NCBI RefSeq assembly: GCF_016461825.1
Contig: NZ_JAEMNU010000119.1
Coordinates: forward strand, 89,292-153,291
From: Rugamonas violacea
Lineage (GTDB): Bacteria > Pseudomonadota > Gammaproteobacteria > Burkholderiales > Burkholderiaceae_D
DNA: 64,000 bases
Direction: 5' to 3'
Each line of letters starts with the position of its first letter. Within the stretch, counting starts at the first letter, position 1. Shown here one piece after another: positions 36,198 to 43,868 of this stretch. The notes under the pieces are model-generated. The model had not been told where the DNA came from and ran no database searches. It worked only from the letters and a program-made list of their open reading frames with translations. The position numbers and the translations under genes are program-made.

Positions 36198-37361
36198 TTA
36201 CAGCGCCGCTTCGAGGATGACGCGGCTGCGCGCCAGGTCGATGTCGCGGTGCTCGCCCAGGCTGGTCATGCCGTGTTCGGCCAGCTGGACCAGCACCGCT
36301 TCGACCGCCTCCCGGCCCAGCCCGTAGCCGGACAGGCGGGTGGCGATGCCCAGGCCCTCGAAGAAGTCGCGGGTGCGGGCGATGGCGGCGTCGACGCGTT
36401 CGTCCTCGCTGCCGCTGTCCTTGGCGATGCCCCAGACCCGCTCAGCGTATTGCAGCAGCTTGGCGCGCTTCGTGTCGCGCTGTACGTTGAGCAGCGAAGG
36501 CAGCACGATGGCCAGGGTGCGGGCGTGGTCGATGTCGTACAGCGCCGTCAGTTCGTGGCCGATCATGTGGGTGGCCCAGTCCTGCGGCACGCCGGCGCCG
36601 ATCAGGCCGTTCAGGGCCAGGGTCGCCGTCCACATCAGGTTGGCGCGGGTGGCGTAGTCGCCGCTGTCGGCCACGGCCTGCGGCGCGATTTCGATCAGGG
36701 TTTGCAGCAGGCCCTCGGCGAAGCGGTCCTGCGCCAGCGCCTGCACCGGATAGGTCAGGTACTGCTCGACGGTGTGGACGAAGGCGTCGACCAGGCCGTT
36801 GGCGATCTGCTTGGTCGGCAGCGTGAAGGTCTTGCTCGGGTCGAGGATGGAGAACTTGGGGAACAGCAGGGCGCTGCGGAAGGGCAGCTTGGTGTGCGTC
36901 GCCTTGAGGGTGACGACGGCGCCGTTGTTCATCTCCGAGCCGGTGGCCGGCAAGGTCAGCACGGTGCCGAACGGCAGCGCTTGGGCGACCTTGGCGCCGC
37001 CGCTCTGGGCGATGTCCCACGGCTCGCCGTCGTACAGCGCGGCGGCGGCGACGAACTTGGTGCCGTCGATGACCGAGCCGCCGCCGACGGCCAGCAGGAA
37101 GTCGAGTTTTTCGGCGCGCACCTTGGCCACGGCGCCCATCAGCGTCTCGTAGCTCGGGTTCGGCTCGATGCCGCCGAACTCCTGCACCACGCGGCTTCCC
37201 AGCGCGGCGCGCACCTCGGCCAAGGTGCCGGTCTTCTCGGCGCTGGCGCCGCCGAACAGGATCAGGACGCGGGCCTCGGCCGGCACCAGCTTGGCCAGCT
37301 TGGCCACCGTGTTGGCGCCGAAAACGATCTTGGTGGGGTTGTGGAATTCAAAATTCTGCAT
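36198..37361 (-). CDS. yqhD: NADPH-dependent aldehyde reductase YqhD
   Basis: A 387-residue iron-containing alcohol dehydrogenase that matches E. coli YqhD closely along its length. It starts MQNFEFHNPTKIVFG, then EFGGIEPNPSYETLM, LLAVGGGSVIDGTKFVAAAA, TLPATGSE, the metal ligands in NGLVDAFVHTVEQY and the HMIGHELTALYDIDHARTLA region. It reduces short-chain aldehydes such as methylglyoxal, glycolaldehyde and acrolein with NADPH. AGGAG precedes the ATG. A TAGAC-N5-GTCTA operator lies 15 bp upstream, so it is probably repressed by the NemR-like TetR protein encoded next door. Confidence 0.96.
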   Translation of the reverse strand: MQNFEFHNPTKIVFGANTVAKLAKLVPAEARVLILFGGASAEKTGTLAEVRAALGSRVVQEFGGIEPNPSYETLMGAVAKVRAEKLDFLLAVGGGSVIDGTKFVAAAALYDGEPWDIAQSGGAKVAQALPFGTVLTLPATGSEMNNGAVVTLKATHTKLPFRSALLFPKFSILDPSKTFTLPTKQIANGLVDAFVHTVEQYLTYPVQALAQDRFAEGLLQTLIEIAPQAVADSGDYATRANLMWTATLALNGLIGAGVPQDWATHMIGHELTALYDIDHARTLAIVLPSLLNVQRDTKRAKLLQYAERVWGIAKDSGSEDERVDAAIARTRDFFEGLGIATRLSGYGLGREAVEAVLVQLAEHGMTSLGEHRDIDLARSRVILEAAL

Positions 37362-37376
37362 GCTGCGCTCCTAAAT

Positions 37377-37391
37377 TAGACTGGTCGTCTA
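37377..37391. promoter_or_regulatory. TetR-type operator upstream of yqhD
   Basis: TAGACTGGTCGTCTA is a 5-bp inverted repeat (TAGAC/GTCTA) with a five-base centre, 15 bp upstream of the yqhD ATG. A near-identical site sits in front of the tetR gene at 38098. It resembles the TAGACC-N4-GGTCTA box of E. coli NemR. Confidence 0.75.
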
Positions 37392-37402
37392 GCGTGAGGG
37401 TG

Positions 37403-37432
37403 AAAAAAACGCGCCGGCGACGGGCCGGCGCG
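37403..37432 (-). terminator. Intrinsic terminator of the TetR regulator gene
   Basis: On the minus strand a 9-bp GC stem (37432-37424 with 37418-37410, CGCGCCGGC/GCCGGCGCG) precedes seven T residues. It separates tetR transcription from yqhD, so the two are independent units. Confidence 0.87.
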
Positions 37433-37469
37433 GTGCTTCTTTGCTTCTGTTCTTTCGTGTCGCGTCGAT

Positions 37470-38075
37470 TCAGCCCGGCGTGGCCGCCGGCAGATGCAGC
37501 ATCGCCAGCGTGGCCTGCAAGGCGCCGTGCAGCGCGCTCGGCTCGCGCCGCAGCTTGGTCAGCATGGCCGCGCCCAACCACAGCTGGTACAGCGCCAGCG
37601 CCATCTGCGGCGCCGCGCCGACCTCGCGCAGCGAACCGTCGGCCTGCGCCTGGGCGATGCAGGCGCCGAGTTTGGCGATGATCTGGTTGGTGCCGTTCAG
37701 CAGGGCCAGGCGCATCGCTTCGGACATGTCGGCCACTTCGCTGCTCAGTTTGACCACCAGGCAGCGGCAATCGCTGCAAGCCTGCTCCTGCGGTCCGGTC
37801 CAGCTGCGCCAGTAAGCCATCAGCCGCTCGGCGCCGGTCAGGCCGGGCTGGCCCAGCAGCACGTCCATCTCGGCCAGATAGCCGGCCATGTAGTTTTCCA
37901 GCAGCGCCTCGCCGAACAGCTCCTTCGACTTGAAGTAATGGTAGAAGGAACCCTTGGGCACGCCGGCCGTCGTCAGGATCTCGTTCAAGCCCACGGCGGC
38001 AAAGCCTTTGCCGGTGATGATGGACTTGCCCGTGTCGAGGATGTGCTGGCGGACGTCGTGGTGTTCAGTGTTCAT
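37470..38075 (-). CDS. TetR family regulator, NemR-like
   Basis: A 201-residue regulator. The helix-turn-helix is IITGKGFAAVGLNEILTTAGVPKGSFYHYFKSKELFGEALL. The C-terminal domain resembles E. coli NemR (CSDCRCLVVKLSSEVADMSEAMR; NemR has GCLTVKLSAEV at the same place). Cysteines in CSDCRC are candidates for electrophile sensing. The ATG at 38075 (MNTEHHDVRQ) matches the NemR start; two ATGs lie 9 and 12 bases upstream. A matching operator just upstream predicts autorepression, and another before yqhD predicts control of the aldehyde-detoxification genes. Confidence 0.9.
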   Translation of the reverse strand: MNTEHHDVRQHILDTGKSIITGKGFAAVGLNEILTTAGVPKGSFYHYFKSKELFGEALLENYMAGYLAEMDVLLGQPGLTGAERLMAYWRSWTGPQEQACSDCRCLVVKLSSEVADMSEAMRLALLNGTNQIIAKLGACIAQAQADGSLREVGAAPQMALALYQLWLGAAMLTKLRREPSALHGALQATLAMLHLPAATPG

Positions 38076-38097
38076 GGATCGCATCATACAGTAAAAA

Positions 38098-38112
38098 TAG
38101 ACCAGTCGTCTA
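38098..38112. promoter_or_regulatory. TetR-type operator upstream of the NemR-like gene
   Basis: TAGACCAGTCGTCTA shares 12 of 15 bases with the yqhD operator. It lies 10-23 bp before the possible tetR starts, where it would block RNA polymerase. A TATGAT on the minus strand (38088-38083) could be the -10 box. Confidence 0.75.
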
Positions 38113-38245
38113 GTCGGCGATGCAATGGGATGGCGGGACCGTAAGCAGTATCAAATTGTCCGCCCCTAGACCTTGCTAAGATCGTTGGCCGGCTGACGAG
38201 GTCGCGCTCGATCGCAGCCGCCAGGCCGAAGAATATGGAAATCTG

Positions 38246-38569
38246 ATGAGGGCAAAGAAGCAGCAGAAGACGAACTGGAGGGATCGTGGTCATGATGACG
38301 TGCGGGAGTTGGACTCTGCGCATAAGCTGCCGGCCGAAGACATCGTCGAGGCTGCAAATGAAATCGCTATGGCATTGCTCGTGCCTTTAAGCACCGGCAT
38401 GGTGATTGTGTCTATCTCCGGCCCGCAAAAAAGTAAAGGCGAGGAGACCTCGCCTTATACCTTGCTTGTTGGTGACCCTGTGCAGCGCAGGAGAAGAGGT
38501 CTCACACGACACAAATTCCGGGGCATCGATGGTGTTCCGCCGCTAGCTATGGTCCCCCGGGACAGCTAG
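38246..38569 (+). CDS. Doubtful hypothetical ORF
   Basis: A 107-codon frame (MRAKKQQKTNWRDRGHDD...). It has basic ends and a short hydrophobic stretch (NEIAMALLVPLSTGMVIVSIS), and resembles no family I know. The ribosome binding site is weak. A perfect 9-bp hairpin lies inside it, and the C-terminal third looks non-coding. It may be a decayed remnant or chance. Confidence 0.28.
   Translation: MRAKKQQKTNWRDRGHDDVRELDSAHKLPAEDIVEAANEIAMALLVPLSTGMVIVSISGPQKSKGEETSPYTLLVGDPVQRRRRGLTRHKFRGIDGVPPLAMVPRDS
38431..38457 (-). terminator. Hairpin with T-rich tail, possible terminator
   Basis: AAGGCGAGG/CCTCGCCTT (38437-38445 with 38449-38457) has a three-base loop. On the minus strand it is followed by TTTACTTTTTTT-like sequence. 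It may end leftward transcription from the Pat-like gene about 220 bp upstream. Confidence 0.5.
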
Positions 38570-38678
38570 TTTTGCGCTCTTCATCGACAATTATAGCGTC
38601 TCTGATGGTTGTTGCCGAATTTGTTCGCTTGCCTTTGACGAATCTGTCCGTACGGAAAAACGCCGGCTCGCGCCGCCG

Positions 38679-41357
38679 TCACAGCGCCTTGCTGCACATG
38701 CGGAAGTCCGGGTCCTCCTCGTAGGACTCGATGTGGAAGCCCAGGCTGGCCATCAGCTTGAGCATGCCGCTGTTCTTGACCAGCACCAGGCCGTCGATCT
38801 GGCTCAGGCCCTTGTCGCGCGCCACGTCCATGATCGCCAGCATCAGCCGGGTGCCCAGGCCCTGGCCGCTGAAACGGTCGTCCACCACCAGCGAGAATTC
38901 GCAGCTGCTGCGGTCCGGATTGGCGATGTAGCGCGACACGCCGATGATGCTGTCGGTTTCGACGAAGTCGCCGTCCGGGCCGGGCGTGCGGATGGTTTGC
39001 ACCGCCACCAGCGCCATTTCGCGGTCGTAGTCGATCAGCGTGTAGCGCGCCAGCATCGGCACCGACAGCTCGCGCAGCGACGAGGCGAAGCGGTAGTAGC
39101 GCGACTTTTCCGACAGGCCGCGCACGAAGTCCTGCAGCATCGCGGCGTCGTCCGGCTGCACCGGGCGCAGCGTGTACTGGCCGCCGCCGCGCATCGGCCA
39201 GTCCTGCGTGTAGTTCGACGGGTAGGGCAGGATGGCCAGGTGGTCGTAGCCGTGCGCCGACGGCGGCGCCGCGTCGACGACGATGCGGGCGTCGACCACC
39301 AGCGCGCCGTGTTCGTCGACGATCAGCGGGTTGATGTCCATCTCGCGCAGCTGCGGCAGTTGGCACACCATCTCCGAGACGCGCAGCAGCATGTGTTCGA
39401 TCGCCTCCCGCTTGGCCGGCGGCGCGCCGCGCCACTCGCCCAGCATGTCGGCCGCGCGCACCCGGCCGATCAGGCGCTGCGCCAGGAACAGGTTGAGCGG
39501 CGGCAGTTCGATGGCGCGGTCGTTGATCAGTTCTATCATGGTGCCGCCGGCGCCGAAGCTGATGGCCGGGCCGAACAGGTGGTCGGTGACGACGCCGATG
39601 TACAGCTCGCGGCCGTTGCGCTTGCCGGCCATCTTCTGGATCGTCACGCCGTTGATGCGGGCGTCCGGTTCGAGCCGGCGCACGGTGACCATCATGTCGG
39701 CGTAGACGTCGCGCACGGCGGCGGCGTTGAGCACGTTGAGCACCACGCCCTGCACGTCGGACTTGTGCGAGATGTCGGGCGAGTCGATCTTCAGCGCCAC
39801 CGGGTAGCCCAGCTGGCTGGCGATCAGGATCGCCTCGCTGGCGCTGCGCGCCAGGATGGTCTGGGTGATGGGGATGTGGAAGGCGGCCAGCAGCGCCTTC
39901 GACTCCATCTCGGTGAGCACCTTGCGCCGCTCGGCCAGCACGCTTTCGATCAGCAGGCGGGCGCCTTCCAGATCCGGCTCGGCCAGTTGCGACAGCGGCG
40001 GCGGCGTCTGGTGCAGCAGTTGCTGGTTCTGGTAGAAGGAGGCGATGTTGCTGAAGCCGTCGACCGCCGCCTCCGGCGTGCGGAAGGTGGCCAGGCCGGC
40101 GCCGTTGATGATCTGGCGCGCGGCGGCGACCTTCTCGTCGCCCATCCAGCAGGTCAGCAGCGGCTTGCCCAGGCCGGCGTTGAGGGCGCTCACCGCCTCG
40201 GCCACGGCGGCCGGGTCGCCGCCCAGCTTGGGCGAGTAGATCACCAGGATGCCGTCGACCTGGGCGTCGCGGGCGCAGGCCTGGATGGCGCTGCAGAAGT
40301 GTTCCGGGCCGGCTTCCTCGGACAGGTCGAGCAGGTTGCTCAGCGTGGCCTGGGGCGGCAGCAGCGGCGCCAGCGCCTGCGCGCCGGCGCTGGACAGGCG
40401 GGCCAGTTGCAGCCCCAGTTCGCCGATCCAGTCGGCCGCCAGCACGCCGGGGCCGCCGCCGTTGGTGACGATGGCCAGCCGTGGCCCGACCGGGCGGTAG
40501 CGCGAGGCCAGGCATTTGGCGGCCGAGAACAGCTGGACGAAGGATTTCACCCGCACGGCGCCGGTGCGGCGCAGCGCCGCGTCGAACACTTCGTCGCTGG
40601 CGACGATGCTGCCGGAGTGGGTCAGCGCCGCCAGCGAGGCGGCCGCCGCGTTGCCGGCCTTGAGCACCACCACCGGCTTGGTGTTGGCGGCGCCGCGCAG
40701 CGCCGACAGGAAGCGGCGCGCGTCGGTCAGCCCCTCCATGTAGATGACGATCGACTGGGTGGCCGGATCGGTGGCGAGGAAGTCCAGCGTCTGCGCCAGG
40801 TCGACCGCCGTGTTGGGGCCGAGCGAGACGACGGTGGAAAAGCCCACCGCGTTCTTGCTGCCCCAGTCGAGGATGGCGGCGGTCAGCGCGCCGGACTGCG
40901 AGATCAGCGCCAGGCTGCCCGGCTGCGCCAGGTGGCCGGCGACGCTGGCGTTGATGTTCAGGCGCGGCCGCTGGTAGCCCAGGCAGTTCGGCCCGAGCAG
41001 GTGGATGTCGTGCTTGCGGGCGATGGCGTGCAGCTCCTTGGCCAGCGCCGCCGGCACGCCGGCCGAGATGACCAGCGCGGCGCGGCACTGGATGCGCCCG
41101 GCCACCTCCAGCGCGAAGGCCAGTTCCTCGTTGGGCAGGGCGATGATCGCCAGGTCGGCACGCGATTGCGCCAGGTCGGCCAGGGTGCCGCTCATGCCGA
41201 CGTCGAGGAAGGTCACCGGGCCGGCGAAGCCGCCCTGTTCGAGCTGGGCGCGGATGCTGCGGCCGTAGCCGCTCTGGCTGTCGGGCTGGTCGGCCTTGCC
41301 GGCGAAGACCACCATCGACTTGGGCGAGAACAGGGGGCTGAGGTAGTGGATTTCCAT
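38679..41357 (-). CDS. Pat-like protein acetyltransferase (ADP-forming acetyl-CoA ligase domains plus GNAT)
   Basis: An 892-residue protein with the domain order of Salmonella Pat (YfiQ). A CoA-binding domain (about 8-125, VFAGKADQPDSQSGYG) and succinyl-CoA-synthetase-like flavodoxin domains (about 140-440, ISQSGALTAAILDWG) come first. An ATP-grasp region (about 465-685, LLAAFHIPI, KIDSPDISHKSDVQGVVLNV) and a C-terminal GNAT domain (about 710-885, FSGQGLGTRLMLAIMDVAR) follow. Pat proteins acetylate lysines, classically acetyl-CoA synthetase. The ligase part appears full length. It follows the deacetylase-family gene by 34 bp on the same strand, suggesting a paired acetylation/deacetylation unit. 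Confidence 0.92.
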   Translation of the reverse strand: MEIHYLSPLFSPKSMVVFAGKADQPDSQSGYGRSIRAQLEQGGFAGPVTFLDVGMSGTLADLAQSRADLAIIALPNEELAFALEVAGRIQCRAALVISAGVPAALAKELHAIARKHDIHLLGPNCLGYQRPRLNINASVAGHLAQPGSLALISQSGALTAAILDWGSKNAVGFSTVVSLGPNTAVDLAQTLDFLATDPATQSIVIYMEGLTDARRFLSALRGAANTKPVVVLKAGNAAAASLAALTHSGSIVASDEVFDAALRRTGAVRVKSFVQLFSAAKCLASRYRPVGPRLAIVTNGGGPGVLAADWIGELGLQLARLSSAGAQALAPLLPPQATLSNLLDLSEEAGPEHFCSAIQACARDAQVDGILVIYSPKLGGDPAAVAEAVSALNAGLGKPLLTCWMGDEKVAAARQIINGAGLATFRTPEAAVDGFSNIASFYQNQQLLHQTPPPLSQLAEPDLEGARLLIESVLAERRKVLTEMESKALLAAFHIPITQTILARSASEAILIASQLGYPVALKIDSPDISHKSDVQGVVLNVLNAAAVRDVYADMMVTVRRLEPDARINGVTIQKMAGKRNGRELYIGVVTDHLFGPAISFGAGGTMIELINDRAIELPPLNLFLAQRLIGRVRAADMLGEWRGAPPAKREAIEHMLLRVSEMVCQLPQLREMDINPLIVDEHGALVVDARIVVDAAPPSAHGYDHLAILPYPSNYTQDWPMRGGGQYTLRPVQPDDAAMLQDFVRGLSEKSRYYRFASSLRELSVPMLARYTLIDYDREMALVAVQTIRTPGPDGDFVETDSIIGVSRYIANPDRSSCEFSLVVDDRFSGQGLGTRLMLAIMDVARDKGLSQIDGLVLVKNSGMLKLMASLGFHIESYEEDPDFRMCSKAL

Positions 41358-41391
41358 CGTCGAATCGCTTTAAAAATGTGGGCCGGGCGGA

Positions 41392-42321
41392 CTAGTCGTC
41401 CAGTCCCAGCAAAACCTTGACGTGGGCGGCGGCGCTGCGCGCCAGCGAGGACAGCTCGTAGCCGCCCTCCAGGCAGGAAACGATGCGGCCCTGGCAGTGG
41501 CGCTGCGCCACCGCGACGATCTGCCGGGTGAGCCAGGCGTAGTCGGCCTCGACCAGGCCGAGGTTGCCCATGTCGTCGTCGCGGTGGCCGTCGAAGCCGG
41601 CCGAGACGAAGATCAGTTGCGGCCGGAAGCGCTCCAGCGCCGGCAGCCATTGTTCGCCGACGGCGGCGCGCATCGGTTCACCGCCCGAGCGCGCCGGCAG
41701 CGCCACGTTGAGCATGTTGGGGCCGCGCGGCCGGTTGCCGCTGAAGGGGTAGATCTTGTCCTCGAAGATGGAGCACATCAGCACGCGCTCGTCGTGGTGC
41801 AGGATGTCCTCGCTGCCGTTGCCGTGGTGGACGTCGAAGTCGATCAGGGCGACCCGCTCCAGGCCGTGCACATTGAGGGCGTGGCGGATGCCGACGGCGA
41901 CGTTGTTGAAGAAGCAGAAGCCGCCGGCGGCGTCGCGCTCGGCGTGGTGGCCGGGCGGGCGCACGTTGCAGAAGGCGATGCCGGCGCCCTTGGTCAGCAC
42001 CAGGTCGGTGGCCAGCACGGCGGCGCCGGCGGCGCGCAAGGCCGCCCGGTGGGTGTGCGGGTTCATGCTGGTGTCCGGGTCGACCTGCACCGAGCCGTCG
42101 ACCGGCGACAGCGCGGCGATGGTGTGCAGGTGCAGCTTGGAATGGGCCTGGGCGAGTTGTCTTTCCGTCGCCAGCGGGGCGTCGAAGGGCTGCATGAAAT
42201 CGAGCAGGCCCTTGATCAGCAACATGTCGTTGATCGCGCCGATGCGCGCGGGCGATTCGGGGTGTTGCTCGCCCATCGTGTGTTTCAGGCAATCCGGATG
42301 GGAAATGTAGGCTGGCAGCAT
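41392..42321 (-). CDS. Histone deacetylase family protein
   Basis: A 309-residue zinc hydrolase of the arginase/deacetylase fold. The start is MLPAYISHPDCLKHTMGEQHPESPARI. The active site shows RPPGHHAERD (proton-relay His pair), zinc ligands in LIDFDVHHGNGSE and SAGFDGHRDD, and the C-terminal CLEGGYELSSLA. Bacterial members deacetylate lysines, polyamines or acetoin-related substrates. Its gene is directly upstream of the Pat-like acetyltransferase. The ATG at 42321 is favoured by the family start; upstream residues look non-coding. Confidence 0.94.
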   Translation of the reverse strand: MLPAYISHPDCLKHTMGEQHPESPARIGAINDMLLIKGLLDFMQPFDAPLATERQLAQAHSKLHLHTIAALSPVDGSVQVDPDTSMNPHTHRAALRAAGAAVLATDLVLTKGAGIAFCNVRPPGHHAERDAAGGFCFFNNVAVGIRHALNVHGLERVALIDFDVHHGNGSEDILHHDERVLMCSIFEDKIYPFSGNRPRGPNMLNVALPARSGGEPMRAAVGEQWLPALERFRPQLIFVSAGFDGHRDDDMGNLGLVEADYAWLTRQIVAVAQRHCQGRIVSCLEGGYELSSLARSAAAHVKVLLGLDD

Positions 42322-42540
42322 CGTGGACGGGGCCGGTGGGCTTGCGTTGCGGGCCGACGCGGCGCGGGCCGGCCGTGGTCGTGGTGGTGAACGAAGGCAA
42401 TATGACGACAATATATCGTGCTTCAGTGTAGTGAGATAGATCAAATATTTCGTTGATCCAGATCAAAAATGCCGCTGTGGCGACGAACTTGCCAAACGCT
42501 AGGCTAGCGGTTCGGTCGGTTAAAGGTGCGTCGAGTGAGC
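42322..42540. other. Intergenic region left of the REP-like element
   Basis: Contains the promoter region for the leftward deacetylase/acetyltransferase pair, relatively AT-rich at 42400-42480. No gene or RNA is recognised. Confidence 0.5.
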
Positions 42541-42650
42541 TGAAGTCGTCGTTCCGCATCGGCGGAGCGCCGCGCAGGCGGGAATCCATGCGGCGCTAGA
42601 CGGGATGCGGCGTATGGGTTCCCGCTTTCGCGGGAACGACGGGGTTTTAG
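42541..42650. repeat. REP-like palindromic element
   Basis: Contains a partial GTCGTTCCGC...GCGCAGGCGGGAATCCA arm (42546-42588) and a second hairpin GTTCCCGC-TTTC-GCGGGAAC (42618-42637). Read on the minus strand this gives the CGTCGTTCCCGCGAAAGCGGGAACC type sequence, translated SRESGNP, that recurs between genes of many proteobacteria. Probably a mobile or scattered intergenic repeat. Confidence 0.7.
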
Positions 42651-42714
42651 AGCTGCCCTTAAACGACGGGGTTTTAGAGCTGCCCTTGAACGATGGGTTT
42701 TTAGAGTTGCTCTT
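42634..42714. repeat. Three 27-bp tandem repeats
   Basis: Units 42634-42660, 42661-42687 and 42688-42714 differ at one base between the first two and at about five in the third. Each reads (G/A)AACGA(C/T)GGG, a T/A-rich core with TTAGAG, and ends CTT. The stop codon of the Stealth gene (42713-42715) overlaps the last base pairs of unit 3. Read leftward in another frame the unit encodes nine residues (KGSSKTPSF). Confidence 0.92.
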
Positions 42715-43852
42715 AATCGGCGGCGGCCGTTGTTGCGTCGCAACGCAAGGCCGGGCCGCTGCGGCGCGGCGGCGTGGAACGCTCGAATTGCGACGGCGTC
42801 GGCAGCAGGGCCGCCAGCGTGGCGGCGATGCGCAGCAGCTCGGGCGCGTCGGCGGCGGCGTCGTCGCTGGTGTCGTTGATGCAGAAGAAGGGCAGCCGGC
42901 CGAAGCGCGCCGCCAGCGCGGCGAACTGCGCGTCGGCGTCGGCGTCGCCGCTGCAAACGTACAGCGAGTCGGCCTGGCGCAGCACGGCCAGGCCGGTCTG
43001 CAGCATCCAGCGCGGCACCAGGTCGGGCAGCAGCGGCGGCGAGGCCCAGGAGCGGAACACCGTGCTGCGCACCTGGTCGAACAACTCCGCCGCCTCGCCC
43101 TCAAGCCGGCGCAGCGCGCTGGTCAGCATCGGCCGCGGCGAGTGGGCGAAGATGCGGGCGACGTGGCGGTAGCCGGGGTCGCGTTGCAACAGCCAGCGGC
43201 GCGACAGCAGCGAGGCGTTGACCAGCGCGCTCTCGTGCGGCTGCGGTTCGGCGTAGTCGGGCAGGGTGGCGTCCTCCTTGTAGACGGCCACGCCGGCGGC
43301 GCCGAACCACAGCGCCGGATCGAAGGGGGCGCCGAGGAAGACGTCGTCGTTCAGGTAGAGGAAGCGCTCGGCCAGGCCGGGGATGTGGTGCAGATACGAT
43401 TCGATGTGGCCGGAGTCGAACACCGGCAGCGCCTCGGCCGGCAGCAGCGCGCGGTGGTCGACCAGGCTCAGGCCGGGGCCGGGCCGCAACCACGCCGGGC
43501 GCTGGCCGTCGGTGACGATGTAGACGTGGCCGTGGCCGGGGAAGAAGCGCTGCAGCGCGCGCAGGTTGTAGCGCAGCTCGCCGTTGTCGCGGTAGCGTCC
43601 CTGCACGTCGCCGTGGCGCGCCGGCAGCGCGCTGCCGTCGGCGCGCGCCAGGGCGGCGCGGCGTCTGGCCTGCCAGCGCGGATCGCTGCCGTCGACCCAC
43701 AGGTAGACGATGTCGATGGCGCCGGCGTGGGCGCTGGCATCGGCGCCGGTGTCGATGTCGGTATCGGTATCGGTGTCGGTGTCGCTGCGCGTCGGCGGCG
43801 GCGGCGCGGCGGGGCGCGCGGCGCGGCCGGGGGGCAAGAGGTGATTGGTCAT
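42713..43852 (-). CDS. Stealth family polysaccharide phosphotransferase
   Basis: A 379-residue protein with the Stealth conserved regions: CR1 IDIVYLWVDGSDPRW, CR2 RYRDNGELRYNLRALQRFFPG with IYLNDD-type FLYLNDDVFLG, and CR3 near HSPRPMLTSALRRLEG. Stealth proteins transfer hexose-1-phosphate to build phosphodiester-linked capsule or exopolysaccharide. The N-terminus has a Thr-Asp repeat (TDTDTDTDID) coded by a hexanucleotide repeat. It is the last of three co-directional genes, 16 bp after the HD-GYP gene. Its stop lies in a 27-bp repeat array. Confidence 0.88.
   Translation of the reverse strand: MTNHLLPPGRAARPAAPPPPTRSDTDTDTDTDIDTGADASAHAGAIDIVYLWVDGSDPRWQARRRAALARADGSALPARHGDVQGRYRDNGELRYNLRALQRFFPGHGHVYIVTDGQRPAWLRPGPGLSLVDHRALLPAEALPVFDSGHIESYLHHIPGLAERFLYLNDDVFLGAPFDPALWFGAAGVAVYKEDATLPDYAEPQPHESALVNASLLSRRWLLQRDPGYRHVARIFAHSPRPMLTSALRRLEGEAAELFDQVRSTVFRSWASPPLLPDLVPRWMLQTGLAVLRQADSLYVCSGDADADAQFAALAARFGRLPFFCINDTSDDAAADAPELLRIAATLAALLPTPSQFERSTPPRRSGPALRCDATTAAAD
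43748..43792. repeat. Hexanucleotide repeat inside the Stealth gene
   Basis: About seven near-identical GTCGGT/ATCGGT units encode the DTDTDTDTDIDTG stretch near residues 24-35 of the Stealth protein. Such in-frame repeats can change copy number without breaking the gene. Confidence 0.7.
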
Positions 43853-43868
43853 GGTGGCGGGGGCGCGC

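Larger units (their letters stand above)
38113..38678. other. Low-GC intergenic region with one weak ORF and hairpins
   Basis: About 565 bp between the tetR operator and the Pat-like gene. It is noticeably less GC-rich than the flanks. It holds the uncertain ORF at 38246-38569 and a strong hairpin at 38437-38457. Another hairpin (38656-38675) lies just beyond the Pat-like stop, with CGGC/GCCG and five T residues on the minus strand. No RNA gene is recognised. Confidence 0.5.

Noticed and set aside
41393-41412. GGACTAGTCGTCCAG segment as a third NemR-type operator
   Set aside because: It lies at the stop codon of the deacetylase gene, lacks the TAGAC/GTCTA arms in the right spacing and has no promoter nearby.
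42645-42656. GTTTTAGAGCT motif identical to the start of a type II-A CRISPR repeat
   Set aside because: The 27-bp units that contain it are contiguous with no spacers, and there is no cas gene or tracrRNA-like sequence. The match is short and coincidental.
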